In this document: piece after piece, positions 16,829 to 26,809 of the stretch | How the letters are laid out: each line of letters opens with the position of its first letter | Numbering within the stretch: position 1 is the stretch's first letter | Assembly: GCF_900188125.1 (NCBI RefSeq) | Contig: NZ_FZOW01000008.1 | Location: 231,027-295,026, forward strand | Length of the DNA: 64,000 nucleotides | Reading direction: 5' to 3' | From: Rhodococcoides kyotonense | Lineage (GTDB): Bacteria; Actinomycetota; Actinomycetes; Mycobacteriales; Mycobacteriaceae | The notes under the pieces: generated by a model | Told to the model about the DNA's origin: nothing | Databases searched by the model: none | Seen by the model: the letters and a program-made list of their open reading frames with translations, nothing else | Position numbers and translations under genes: made by a program

Positions 16829-17140
16829 ATGACTCAGCCCAGGAATGCGGCAAATCGGAGGTGGATCAAGACCGCCGAGAACAGGGCGGCGGTGATCATG
16901 CTGATGACCGGCGTCGTAGCCGCGGCGCTCTTCTTGACGGCCCTCGGCAGCGGGTACGGAGGGTGGGCGACGATTGCGGGACTCGCGGCCGTCGTCCTGA
17001 TCGGCGGTGGCTTCCTTTCGCTGATCGCGGGAGCGAGACGCGCAGGCGATCCACGGCCGATCCACTACCACCCGGATTCGCCCGACGTGCTCTACGACGT
17101 CGACCGGAAGACGGGAAAGCGCACCCCTCACACCACTTGA
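16829..17140 (+). CDS. small membrane protein with two transmembrane segments
   Basis: A 103-residue hypothetical protein preceded by a GGAG-type site. It has a basic N-terminus, two hydrophobic helices (about residues 20-42 and 46-67), then a polar tail (DPRPIHYHPDSPDVLYDVDRKTGKR). I do not recognise it. Its 3' end overlaps the convergent SDR gene by 13 bp. Confidence 0.7.
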   Translation: MTQPRNAANRRWIKTAENRAAVIMLMTGVVAAALFLTALGSGYGGWATIAGLAAVVLIGGGFLSLIAGARRAGDPRPIHYHPDSPDVLYDVDRKTGKRTPHTT

Positions 17141-17937
17141 CGGGACGCGCTGACGTTGCCAAGCATCCGCCCGGAGATGAGTACCGCGAGCCTCCTGGTC
17201 ACCAACCGAGTGCTGATCGAGGAAATCCAGTTCGCGATGCCGGATACGGTGCTCGGCGGGTTGAACGTGCGGTCGAGCGCCGAGAATGCCGCCGCTACAA
17301 CCTGTTCCGCCGTCTGTTTGCGTCCTACCGCAGCATCCTCGGTCCCGACGACGTCGAAGAATTCGGTCTCGGTGGGGCCGGGTGACACGGCGAGAACCGA
17401 CAGCGTCGTCCCGCGCGCCTCGAACCACAACGCCTCGGTGAAGCTCAGGACGAACGCCTTGGTCGCCCCGTACACAGCCATCCCGGGAGTGGGCTGATAG
17501 GCAGCCGTGCTCGCGATGTTCACCAGCGCACCGTGGCCGGTGAGCAGATCCGGCATGAAGACTCTCGAAAGCTCCACGAGGGAGCCGACATTCAGCTGAA
17601 TTTCACGGGCAGCTCGATCGGCGTCGGCGCCGACGAAAGCGCCGTGCGACCCGAAGCCTGCGTTGTTGACGAGCGACGACACGGTGATTCCTCTGTCGTC
17701 CAACTGCTGCTTGAGCCTTGCACCGGCGCCGGGTTTGGCGAGATCGGCCGGCAACACCGTCACGGCAACATCGTGTTTCGAACGAATCTGTGCCGCAACA
17801 TCTTCGAGCCGATCGACACGCCGAGCTACCAACACCAGATCGGCCCCTCGCGCAGCAAACCGATGCGCGAATTCGGTACCGAGCCCCGCGCTGGCCCCAG
17901 TGATGAGAACGGTGGTGTTTCGAACGTCGAGCGTCAT
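17128..17937 (-). CDS. SDR-family NAD(P)-dependent oxidoreductase
   Basis: A 269-residue classical short-chain dehydrogenase starting at an ATG (17937) with GGGAGG 7 nt upstream. It has ITGASAGLGTEFAHRF, LVARRVDRLE, VNNAGFG, NIASTAAYQPTPGMAVYGATK (Ser, Tyr and Lys of the active site) and SPGPTETEFF. The substrate is not predictable. It is divergent from a TetR gene across 86 nt that hold a TTGTCA-type dyad, so it is probably that regulator's target. Confidence 0.9.
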   Translation of the reverse strand: MTLDVRNTTVLITGASAGLGTEFAHRFAARGADLVLVARRVDRLEDVAAQIRSKHDVAVTVLPADLAKPGAGARLKQQLDDRGITVSSLVNNAGFGSHGAFVGADADRAAREIQLNVGSLVELSRVFMPDLLTGHGALVNIASTAAYQPTPGMAVYGATKAFVLSFTEALWFEARGTTLSVLAVSPGPTETEFFDVVGTEDAAVGRKQTAEQVVAAAFSALDRTFNPPSTVSGIANWISSISTRLVTRRLAVLISGRMLGNVSASRQVV

Positions 17938-17989
17938 GAGATGCCTCCCTCGAATCGGATGAAGACCAATGTAGGCAGTGACACCATAG

Positions 17990-18002
17990 TTGTCAATGAC
18001 AA
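17990..18002. promoter_or_regulatory. TTGTCA-A-TGACAA dyad, likely TetR operator
   Basis: The 13-nt dyad TTGTCAATGACAA lies between the divergent SDR (start 17937) and TetR (start 18024) genes. A half site (AGTGACA) lies at 17977-17983. The position is right for an autoregulating TetR that also represses the SDR. Confidence 0.6.
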
Positions 18003-18023
18003 CATTGAGATAGGCTGAACTCC

Positions 18024-18611
18024 GTGCCCGAACAGCCCTACCACCACGGAAACCTGCGATCGACCCTTCTCGAACAAGCAGAGGCGACGCTGACCCGAGT
18101 GGGTGTCGAGGGCTTGTCGCTGCGACAGTTGGCCCGGGACGTCGGCGTGAGTCATGCAGCACCGAGCAAGCACTTTCGCGACAAACAAACGCTGCTCGAC
18201 GCCCTGGCCGAATCCGGGTTCCACAGGATGACCGCGGCCATGACCAATGCCGTCGACGGTCCGGCGGACGCCCGCTCCCGAATGTTCGCGCTCGCGCACA
18301 CCTACGTCCACTTCGCGTTGGACAACGCCGCGCTCCTGGCGCTGATGTACAGCACCAAACACACACCGGGCGCGACGGCGCAGCTGATAGCCGCCGGGCA
18401 GTCGTCGATGGATCTGACGGTCTCGGTCGTCGAGGACGCTCAGGCGTCGGGAGACATCCGATCAGGTGACGCCAAGACCATTGCCCTCGTGACGTTCTCG
18501 ACGTTCCACGGGATCGCAACTCTTGCCGCAGGTCAAATGCTCGACGGTGCCGATGTCGACGTGGTCGTCGAGGCCGCGGCCAGTCTGCTGTGGGCCGGCC
18601 TTACCGCCTGA
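18024..18611 (+). CDS. TetR-family transcriptional regulator
   Basis: A 195-residue TetR regulator beginning at a GTG (18024). The N-terminus YHHGNLRSTLLEQAEATL and HTH LSLRQLARDVGVSHAAPSKHF belong to the subgroup with the WHG-type C-terminal domain (PF13305). That subgroup often sits beside oxidoreductases. It is divergent from the SDR at 17128-17937 and probably controls it through the dyad at 17990. Confidence 0.9.
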   Translation: MPEQPYHHGNLRSTLLEQAEATLTRVGVEGLSLRQLARDVGVSHAAPSKHFRDKQTLLDALAESGFHRMTAAMTNAVDGPADARSRMFALAHTYVHFALDNAALLALMYSTKHTPGATAQLIAAGQSSMDLTVSVVEDAQASGDIRSGDAKTIALVTFSTFHGIATLAAGQMLDGADVDVVVEAAASLLWAGLTA

Positions 18612-18747
18612 TCACCCTGGAATAATTCACCGAACTTGATTGTCTTAACATTCGCACATGGAGTGGTGTACTCTTCAATCACAATAGTGACACAGCACAC
18701 ATGACGGGTCCCACACCGACCCGTCCCGAATCCGGAAGGACACATCG

Positions 18748-20208
18748 ATGTCTGTATCCAACACAGTCGTGTCCAACACGCCAGAACTCACCCCGGCCCT
18801 CGCCCGGCGAGTTCACCGGCATCACGTCGTCATCATCGGCTCCGGGTTCGGTGGGCTGTTCGCAGCGAAACAACTGCGCAAAGCCAACGTCGACGTCACG
18901 TTGATCGCGAAGACCACCCACCACCTGTTCCAGCCGCTGCTGTACCAGGTGGCCACCGGCATCCTCTCCGAAGGCGAAATCGCGCCCTCGACGCGCATGA
19001 TCCTCAAGGACCAGCACAACGCCTCCGTCATCCTCGGTGACGTCAACTCGATCGACCTCGAGAACAAGACCGTCACCAGCCAGTTCCTCGAACGCATCAC
19101 CGAAACCAGCTACGACAGCCTCATCGTCGCCGCAGGAGCCGGCCAGTCCTACTTCGGCAACGACCACTTCGCCGAATACGCCCCCGGCATGAAGACCATC
19201 GACGACGCCCTCGAGCTCCGCGGCCGCATCATCGGCGCGTTCGATCAGGCGGAACTGTCCACCGATCCCGACGAGATCGACAAGCTGCTGACGTTCGTCG
19301 TCGTCGGAGCAGGACCCACCGGCGTCGAAATGGCAGGTCAGATCGCCGAACTCGCCAACAAAACCCTCGACGGCACGTTCCGCCACATCGACTCACGCTC
19401 GGCGAAGATCATCCTGCTCGACGCCGCCCCCAAAGTTCTGCCGCCGTTCGCCGACTCCCTCGGCCAGGCCGCCGCCAAGCGCCTGACGAAGATGGGCGTC
19501 GACATCCAACTCGGCGCGATGGTCACCGACCTCGACGAGGGCGGCCTCACCGTCAAGGACAGTGACGGCACCATCCGCCGCATCGCATCCAAGACGAAGG
19601 TCTGGTCCGCAGGCGTCGCCGCCAGCCCCCTCGGCAAGACCCTCGCCGCCCAGTCCGGCGCCGAGATCGACCGCGCAGGACGAGTCATGGTCAACAAGGA
19701 CCTCTCGCTCCCGGGCCACCCCGAGGTATTCGTCGTCGGCGACATGATGGCCCTCGACAAGCTCCCCGGCGTCGCGCAGGTCGCGATCCAGGGCGGACGC
19801 TACGCAGCACGCGTCATCGAAGACGGCGTCGAAGCGGTCCGCGCAGGCAAGACCGTGCCCGAGCGGGTTCCGTTCAAGTACTTCGACAAGGGCTCGATGG
19901 CGACGGTGTCCCGCTTCTCCGCTGTCGCGCAGGTCGGACCCATCAAGATCACCGGCTTCATCGCCTGGGTGATGTGGCTGCTGGTCCACCTGCTCTACAT
20001 CGTCGGCTTCCGCAGCCGCCTGACCACCGTCATCTCCTGGCTGACCGCGTTCTTCTCCCGAGGCCGCGGCCAACTCGCCATCACCGAGCAACAAGTCGAC
20101 GCTCGTCGGGCAATGTTCTACTTCACCGGCAACGACGCCAGTGGCGTCGATGTCACTGCACCGGCACCAGAATCCGCCACGCGCCCACTGCAAGAGAGCC
20201 GACCGTAA
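18748..20208 (+). CDS. ndh: type II NADH dehydrogenase
   Basis: A 486-residue non-proton-pumping NADH:menaquinone oxidoreductase bound to the inner face of the membrane. The FAD-binding loop is VIIGSGFGGLFAAKQL and the NADH-binding loop VVVGAGPTGVEMAGQIAEL. The quinone-side motif FQPLLYQVATGILSEGEIAP is present. C-terminal hydrophobic stretches (FIAWVMWLLVHLLYIVGF) serve as membrane anchors. Length and motifs match mycobacterial Ndh. The last 56 bp overlap the end of a convergent gene. A long leader of more than 100 nt separates it from the TetR gene; it appears monocistronic. Confidence 0.95.
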   Translation: MSVSNTVVSNTPELTPALARRVHRHHVVIIGSGFGGLFAAKQLRKANVDVTLIAKTTHHLFQPLLYQVATGILSEGEIAPSTRMILKDQHNASVILGDVNSIDLENKTVTSQFLERITETSYDSLIVAAGAGQSYFGNDHFAEYAPGMKTIDDALELRGRIIGAFDQAELSTDPDEIDKLLTFVVVGAGPTGVEMAGQIAELANKTLDGTFRHIDSRSAKIILLDAAPKVLPPFADSLGQAAAKRLTKMGVDIQLGAMVTDLDEGGLTVKDSDGTIRRIASKTKVWSAGVAASPLGKTLAAQSGAEIDRAGRVMVNKDLSLPGHPEVFVVGDMMALDKLPGVAQVAIQGGRYAARVIEDGVEAVRAGKTVPERVPFKYFDKGSMATVSRFSAVAQVGPIKITGFIAWVMWLLVHLLYIVGFRSRLTTVISWLTAFFSRGRGQLAITEQQVDARRAMFYFTGNDASGVDVTAPAPESATRPLQESRP

Positions 20209-20857
20209 CCAGCAGAAACAGGCCCACCCAGACGATCCCTGGTAGGAACGTCAAACGGGCCAACTGATCGGCGTCGGAGTCCCGAGCCCGTCCCGCACTG
20301 CGAGATCGTTGCAGTTCGAGGACGGGCCTCGGCGCGGCGATCAGCAGAAAGAACGTGATGAAGTACGCGGCAGCGACCTGCTGCTCACCTGTTCCCCACC
20401 ACGAGACCGCGAACAGCAGCGCGCCGACCGTGACGAGCGACAGCAGCCCGTAGAGGTTGCGAATCATCAAGAGCATCAACGCGATCGAGACCACTCCGAT
20501 CCACAGCACCGCGATGGCGTGCTGTGTGCCGAGCACGAGTGCGGCACCGAGCCCGAGCAACGACGGCCCGACGTATCCGGCGAACGTCATCACGATGACA
20601 CCGAGTCCCGTCGGCTTGCCCTTCGAAATCGCGACACCCGACGTATCCGAGTGCAGCCGCACACCCATCAGCTGGCGGCCGGTGATCAGCGCGAAGAACA
20701 AATGCGCGCCCTCATGGGCGATCGTCACGACGTTGCGGGCAATCCGCCACGTCTGCGGTATCAGCACGATGGCAAGCGCGACCAACGCCGTGAGTTGAAC
20801 AATCCACACCGGAGGGTCAGGACTCACCGCGGAAATGCGGTCCCAGAATTGCTGCAC
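20153..20857 (-). CDS. M50-like integral membrane metalloprotease
   Basis: A 234-residue membrane protein starting at a GTG (20857). After the first transmembrane helix it carries HEGAH (about residues 48-52), which fits the HExxH zinc site placed at a membrane helix in M50 (site-2 protease-like) proteins. A glycine-rich FAGYVGPSLLGLG follows, the usual second block. Six hydrophobic segments are visible. No PDZ domain is present. Its 3' end overlaps the ndh coding region by 56 bp, so the two transcripts are convergent and antisense to each other there. Confidence 0.75.
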   Translation of the reverse strand: MQQFWDRISAVSPDPPVWIVQLTALVALAIVLIPQTWRIARNVVTIAHEGAHLFFALITGRQLMGVRLHSDTSGVAISKGKPTGLGVIVMTFAGYVGPSLLGLGAALVLGTQHAIAVLWIGVVSIALMLLMIRNLYGLLSLVTVGALLFAVSWWGTGEQQVAAAYFITFFLLIAAPRPVLELQRSRSAGRARDSDADQLARLTFLPGIVWVGLFLLVTVGSLAVGAWRILVPVQ

Positions 20858-20934
20858 ACCACACCCTACTCACGACCAGAAAGACCTTTGCGTCCATTGG
20901 TTTCCTATGGGTGACGGCGATCACGACGTGAGCC

Positions 20935-21933
20935 ATGATGAGACTCACGATGAACATCTCCAGCCCGATGACACGACGACGCGCCCTGACATGCCTGGCA
21001 ACTCTGCCGGTGGCACTGTCGGTCGGCTGCGCGAGTGGGTCGCCTGGACCGCAGGACCAGAACCTGCGCATGCTCATTCCCAACACTCCGGGCGGGGGCT
21101 ACGACGTCACCGCGCGTACCGCGTCTCGCATCCTCGAGAATTTTCGGCTCAGCGGCCCCATCGAGAAGTTCAACGTGATCGGCGGTGGAGGATCGGTCGC
21201 TCTGGCGCGACTGATGCGCGAGACCGGGAACGAACATCTGCTCGCGATGGTCGGCGTCGGAGTCGTCGGCGTCGCACAGGTCGACGGTGCGCCATGGGGC
21301 CTGTCCGACGCCACGGCCCTCGCCCGTCTCGTCGACGAGCCGGAAGCTCTTGTGGTGCGGTCGAACTCACCGCTGAACTCCGTCGGCGCACTCGTCGACA
21401 GATGGCGGACCGATCCGGCGTCGGTCACCGTGGGTGCGGGTTCTGCCATCGGAGGTCCCGACCACATCTTCGCACTCGAAACGGCGCGCGCAGCGGGCAT
21501 CGATCCCAGTGCACTCGACATCGTGTCGTTCGACGGTGCAGGCGATCTGCTGACGGCGGTGCTCGACGGCAGTGTCGACGTCGGTATCGCAGGAGCGGGT
21601 GAGTACGTCGAGCAGATCGCGGGCGGATCACTCCGAATCCTCGCGGTATCAGGCGATTCCGGACTCGACGCGCCGACTCTCGTGGACTCCGGAATAGACC
21701 TCGCATTCACCAACTGGCGCGGATTCGTCGCTCCGCCCGACATTCCCGAGAGCACCCGCGACAACCTCATCGACATGTTGCGACAGATGCACGACACCGA
21801 CGAGTGGCACGAGGCCCTCACTCGGCACAGGTGGACCGACTCCTTCCTGACAGGGACCGATTTCGCTGAATTCCTTGCAGCAGCAGATGTTCGAATGACC
21901 GAGACGCTGACAGGACTCGGCATCACTCGATAG
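20935..21933 (+). CDS. tripartite tricarboxylate-type solute-binding lipoprotein (TctC/Bug family)
   Basis: A 332-residue extracytoplasmic binding protein. The N-terminus has arginines (TRRRAL) then a hydrophobic stretch ending in the lipobox LSVGC, so it may be a Tat-exported lipoprotein. Family hallmarks are LRMLIPNTPGGGYDVTARTA, GGGGSVALARL, and VGAGSAIGGPDHIFA. The first ATG is 20935, with further ATGs at 20938 and 20950. No TctA or TctB permease follows; instead come a GntP permease and a two-component system. It may deliver carboxylates to that permease or act as a co-sensor for the kinase. Confidence 0.87.
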   Translation: MMRLTMNISSPMTRRRALTCLATLPVALSVGCASGSPGPQDQNLRMLIPNTPGGGYDVTARTASRILENFRLSGPIEKFNVIGGGGSVALARLMRETGNEHLLAMVGVGVVGVAQVDGAPWGLSDATALARLVDEPEALVVRSNSPLNSVGALVDRWRTDPASVTVGAGSAIGGPDHIFALETARAAGIDPSALDIVSFDGAGDLLTAVLDGSVDVGIAGAGEYVEQIAGGSLRILAVSGDSGLDAPTLVDSGIDLAFTNWRGFVAPPDIPESTRDNLIDMLRQMHDTDEWHEALTRHRWTDSFLTGTDFAEFLAAADVRMTETLTGLGITR

Positions 21934-22003
21934 AGAAAGATTTCCCCTTTTTCACAGCACCGCGGGTTCTCTTCGGTGCGCTCAGAACACGGAAGGACTT
22001 CTC

Positions 22004-23389
<1,386 letters not shown>

Positions 23390-23399
23390 CGCGGCCGCA

Positions 23400-25013
23400 A
23401 TGATGAACAGCATGACGCGACGGCGAAAGAGGGTTCGGAGCCTGGCCCACCAGGTCCTGCTCCTGCAATTGGTCGTCGTCGCGGTCGTGCTCGTCGCGGT
23501 TGCGGGCGTCTCGGTGCATCAGACGAGTTCCGAGTTCCGCGACAGTCAAGGCGCCCGCATGATCGCGGTCGCCGAGAATCTTGCGTCGACGCCCGTCGTT
23601 CGCGAGCAGATCGATACACCCGAATCCGACCGTGTGCTCGCTCCCGAGGTCGGGCGTGCGGTCGACCTGTCCGGCGCCACCGTCGCCGACGTCGTGAATG
23701 CGGCAGGCACGATCGCCTCCTCCTCGGTCCCCGATCGGAACGGGCAACCTGGCGAGCTCGGCGACAGCCTGGCACCCGACGGCAGAGCCTGGACCGGCGA
23801 CGCCGTCGTCGACGGACACAGTTCCATCACCGGGCACGTCCCCGTACTGTCGGCGAGCGGGGACGTGCTGGGAGTCGTCGCCGTCAGCACGTCGTACCCG
23901 TCGACGTGGGAGCTCGTCGTCGCTGCAGGGCCTCCTCTGCTGCTGTATCTCGGCATCGGCGCGGGGCTCGGCCTCGTCGGGTCCGTACTGTTGTCGCGAC
24001 GAATCAAGACGCACACGCGCGGCCTGGAAATCGAGGAGATCGCCAACCTCGCAGATCATCGAGAAGCATTGCTGCACAGCATCGGCGAAGGTGTAGTCGC
24101 CGTGAATCCCGACGGAATCGTCACCGTGCTCAACGACTCCGCCGCCGAACTCCTCGGCGTACGCGACGCGGTGGGCCGTGGAGTCGACGATCTCGCACTC
24201 GAACCGGCGGTACGCGACTATCTGGTGGATCCACGCGGCAGCGGTGACTCCGTACTCACCACTGCAACAAGGGTTCTGGTGCTCAGCCGACGCGCCGCAT
24301 CGAGCAAGGGCAGGCGCATCGGAACGGTCACCACGATGCGGGACAGCACGGAGTTGGCGAGGATGCAGAGCCAGCTGTCGTCGCACCGGTCCGTCACCGA
24401 CACCCTGCGCGCCCAGACACACGAATTCGCGAACCAGCTGCACACGATCTCGGGGCTCAATCAGCTGGGGGATCACCAGGCGGTCACCGATTTCGTCGGC
24501 ACGCTGACGCGTCGTCGCGCCGAGATCAACGACTCGGTGACACAGCACATTTCGGATCCCGCCGTCGCCGCACTGTTGATCGCCAAGACGTCACTCGCGG
24601 CCGAGACGGGCGTCGCGCTGGAGCTCGATCCGTCGTCGCACCTACGATCTCTCGATCCCGAACTGGCGACGGACATCATCACCGTCCTCGGCAACCTGAT
24701 CGACAACGCCGTCGACGCCTCCAGCGGACGTCCCGACGCGCGCACCGTGGTGACCATCGACGACAGCGACGGCATCGAGGTACGCGTCGCCGATTCGGGC
24801 CCTGGCGTGCCCGCCACCATGCGCGACGAGGTGTTCGCACGCGGCGTGACGTCGAAATCGCACACCCCGGGCGGTCGCGGCATCGGGCTCGCACTCGTGC
24901 GCATCGTCAGCACTCAGCACGGCGGCACCGCGACGGTGTCCGACGCATCCGAGACCGGCGGTGCCCTGTTCACCGTTCACATCCCCGCCGATAGAATCGA
25001 CCGCAATGGTTGA
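23400..25013 (+). CDS. CitA/DcuS-type sensor histidine kinase
   Basis: A 537-residue membrane sensor. A first transmembrane helix (about residues 20-40) is followed by an extracytoplasmic PAS-like ligand domain (about 41-175), a second helix (about 180-200) and a cytoplasmic PAS domain (ALLHSIGEGVVAVNPDGIV). The dimerisation box is of the citrate/dicarboxylate type (RAQTHEFANQLHTISGL). The ATPase domain has N box GNLIDNAVDA, DSGPGVP and RGIGLALVRI. It should sense a small carboxylate outside the cell and phosphorylate the next protein. Its end overlaps the regulator gene by 8 nt. Confidence 0.92.
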   Translation: MMNSMTRRRKRVRSLAHQVLLLQLVVVAVVLVAVAGVSVHQTSSEFRDSQGARMIAVAENLASTPVVREQIDTPESDRVLAPEVGRAVDLSGATVADVVNAAGTIASSSVPDRNGQPGELGDSLAPDGRAWTGDAVVDGHSSITGHVPVLSASGDVLGVVAVSTSYPSTWELVVAAGPPLLLYLGIGAGLGLVGSVLLSRRIKTHTRGLEIEEIANLADHREALLHSIGEGVVAVNPDGIVTVLNDSAAELLGVRDAVGRGVDDLALEPAVRDYLVDPRGSGDSVLTTATRVLVLSRRAASSKGRRIGTVTTMRDSTELARMQSQLSSHRSVTDTLRAQTHEFANQLHTISGLNQLGDHQAVTDFVGTLTRRRAEINDSVTQHISDPAVAALLIAKTSLAAETGVALELDPSSHLRSLDPELATDIITVLGNLIDNAVDASSGRPDARTVVTIDDSDGIEVRVADSGPGVPATMRDEVFARGVTSKSHTPGGRGIGLALVRIVSTQHGGTATVSDASETGGALFTVHIPADRIDRNG

Positions 25014-25707
25014 GCGCGAGTACGACGTCCTCGTGGTCGACGACGACTTCATGGTCGCCGAGGTACATCGCCGATTCGTCGATGCCACACCCGGTTTCCG
25101 GGTCAGCCGCGTCGTCCATTCTGCTGCGGATGCGCTTGCGGCCGTGCGTGATTCGACGCCCGACCTCGTACTCCTCGATGTGTACCTACCAGACCGATCC
25201 GGCCTCGACGCCCTGCAGCAGTTGCGGGGCGAGGGCAGCTCGGTCGCCGTCATCGTCGTCACCGCGGCCCGCGAACTCGACACCGTGAGTCGGGCTCTGC
25301 ACGGCGGTGCGTCGGACTATCTCGTGAAGCCCTTCGAATATCCTCAACTGGTCGAGAAACTCGACAATTTTCGACGCCGAGCGCGCGCCCTCGCCGACTC
25401 CGGCACCGTCGATCAGTCGCTCATCGATTCACTGTTCGGCGCAGCGCTTCCCAAGGTCCAGCTCCCCAAGGGGCTGAGTCCCGTGACGGGCCGACTGATT
25501 CTCGAAACCGTACAGTCGTCGGGTGAGGTCTCGGCCAGCGAGTGCGCCGAGTCGGCGGGATTGTCTCGCGTCAGCGTGCGGCGGTACCTCGAGCACTACG
25601 CGTCGACGGGTGTGCTCGAGGTGCGTCTGGAATACGGCCGCGCGGGGCGGCCGGTGCATCGGTACAGACTGAAGGCGGCTCCGCCGCACGTGCACGAAAA
25701 TACATAG
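25006..25707 (+). CDS. CitB/DctR-type response regulator
   Basis: A 233-residue regulator from the ATG at 25006. The receiver has VDDDFMVAEVHRRFV, the phospho-acceptor Asp in LLDVYLPDRSG and the conserved Lys in YLVKPFEYPQL. The C-terminal part is the helix-turn-helix typical of CitB partners (SASECAESAGLSRVSVRRYLEHY). It probably activates the TctC-GntP operon. The last codons and the TAG stop are encoded by a family-1 palindrome, giving the C-terminus PPHVHENT. Confidence 0.92.
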   Translation: MVEREYDVLVVDDDFMVAEVHRRFVDATPGFRVSRVVHSAADALAAVRDSTPDLVLLDVYLPDRSGLDALQQLRGEGSSVAVIVVTAARELDTVSRALHGGASDYLVKPFEYPQLVEKLDNFRRRARALADSGTVDQSLIDSLFGAALPKVQLPKGLSPVTGRLILETVQSSGEVSASECAESAGLSRVSVRRYLEHYASTGVLEVRLEYGRAGRPVHRYRLKAAPPHVHENT

Positions 25708-25742
25708 CGGGCTATGTATTTTCGTGCACATGGGCGAAGCCC
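25674..25742. repeat. family-1 palindromic element, copy 2 (convergent terminator candidate)
   Basis: Perfect 18-bp arms, GTGCACGAAAATACATAG at 25690-25707 and its complement at 25712-25729, enclose a CGGG loop. A GGCGG/CCGCC hairpin precedes at 25674-25685, still inside the regulator gene. GGGC-GAA-GCCC follows at 25732-25742. The stop codon of the desaturase (minus strand) begins at the very next base, 25743-25745. Confidence 0.92.
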
Positions 25743-26696
25743 CTACGACGCTTTTCGCGCGGCGTCCCGTGCCAGTGACCGATCCCGCATCTCCTCGAAC
25801 TTGGTGGCCTGACGCTCGAGGTCCTCGAGGAAAACGGCGAGCTCTTCGCGCTTGTTCTCGCCGCGGCCGGTGAAGTCCTCGCGCTCGAAAATCTTCCACT
25901 TGCGCAGCACGGGCCACACGACCTCTTCGAGGTGCTGACGCAGGTCGTAGATTCCGTGCTTGGCCATGAGCACGCCGTTGCGTCGGAAGTTCGGCATCCC
26001 GGCGCCGGGCATCTGGAAGTTCATGACGATGTCGCCCACCGCATCGAGAGTCTGATCCGGTGCGATGTCCATCGCGGCGCCACAGATGTTGCGGTAGAAC
26101 ATCATGTGCAGGTTCTCGTCGGCGGCGATGCGTTGCAGCATGCGGTCCGCGATCGGGTCGTCGCACACCTTGCCGGTGTTGCGGTGCGAGACACGCGTCG
26201 CGAGTTCCTGGAACGTCACGTACGACACCGAATGCAACAGCCCGGTGTGCGATCCGGCGGGAGAGGCGAACCCGTTGGTCATGTGGATCATGCGGGCTTC
26301 TTCGAGTGCGACGGGATCGACGCCGCGGGTCACGACCAAGTAGTCGCGCATGACGATGCCGTGGCGATTCTCCTCGGCGGTCCAGCGGCCGACCCACGTG
26401 CCCCAGGCGCCGTCCTGCGAGAAGTTCTCGGCGATCTCACGGTGGTAGGACGGCAGGTTGTCCTCGGTGAGCAGGTTGGTGATCATCGCGGCCTTGGCGA
26501 CCTCGGACAGTTGACTCTGCTCCGGGTCGTAGTCCACACCGCCCAACGCGGCGAAGTTACGACCTTCGTCCCACGGCACGTAGTCGTGCGGATGCCACTC
26601 CCGCGCCATGGACAAGTGACGGTTCACGTTGTCCTCTGCGACGGGGACGAGCTCACGCAGCAACTCCAGTTGTGTCAGTTCCCTGACCATGGACAT
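25743..26696 (-). CDS. acyl-ACP desaturase (DesA1/DesA2-like, diiron)
   Basis: A 317-residue soluble stearoyl-ACP desaturase-family protein. The two diiron motifs are present: EENRH near residue 107 and DENLH near residue 192, with further ligand glutamates in TEDNLPSYHREI and TFQELATRVSHR. It matches mycobacterial DesA proteins, which introduce double bonds into acyl-ACP chains needed for mycolic-type or unsaturated fatty acids. A short dyad just upstream of its start (26714-26731) may be a regulator site. Confidence 0.9.
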   Translation of the reverse strand: MSMVRELTQLELLRELVPVAEDNVNRHLSMAREWHPHDYVPWDEGRNFAALGGVDYDPEQSQLSEVAKAAMITNLLTEDNLPSYHREIAENFSQDGAWGTWVGRWTAEENRHGIVMRDYLVVTRGVDPVALEEARMIHMTNGFASPAGSHTGLLHSVSYVTFQELATRVSHRNTGKVCDDPIADRMLQRIAADENLHMMFYRNICGAAMDIAPDQTLDAVGDIVMNFQMPGAGMPNFRRNGVLMAKHGIYDLRQHLEEVVWPVLRKWKIFEREDFTGRGENKREELAVFLEDLERQATKFEEMRDRSLARDAARKAS

Positions 26697-26713
26697 GCCT
26701 CCTCTGATCGATT

Positions 26714-26731
26714 ACCTACGAGAGCGTAGGT
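26714..26731. promoter_or_regulatory. ACCTACG-N4-CGTAGGT dyad upstream of the desaturase gene
   Basis: A perfect 7-bp inverted repeat with an AGAG spacer lies 18-35 nt before the desaturase start. Its position overlaps a likely 5' leader or promoter. A lipid-responsive repressor is a reasonable guess because mycobacterial desA genes are repressed by a TetR-family protein. Confidence 0.5.
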
Positions 26732-26809
26732 GCGTTCGACCGGTCGAAACCGCAGGCCGATGGAAGTCTGTTAGAAGTCGGAAGCGCACCGGGTCGAACT
26801 TGGGCCTGC

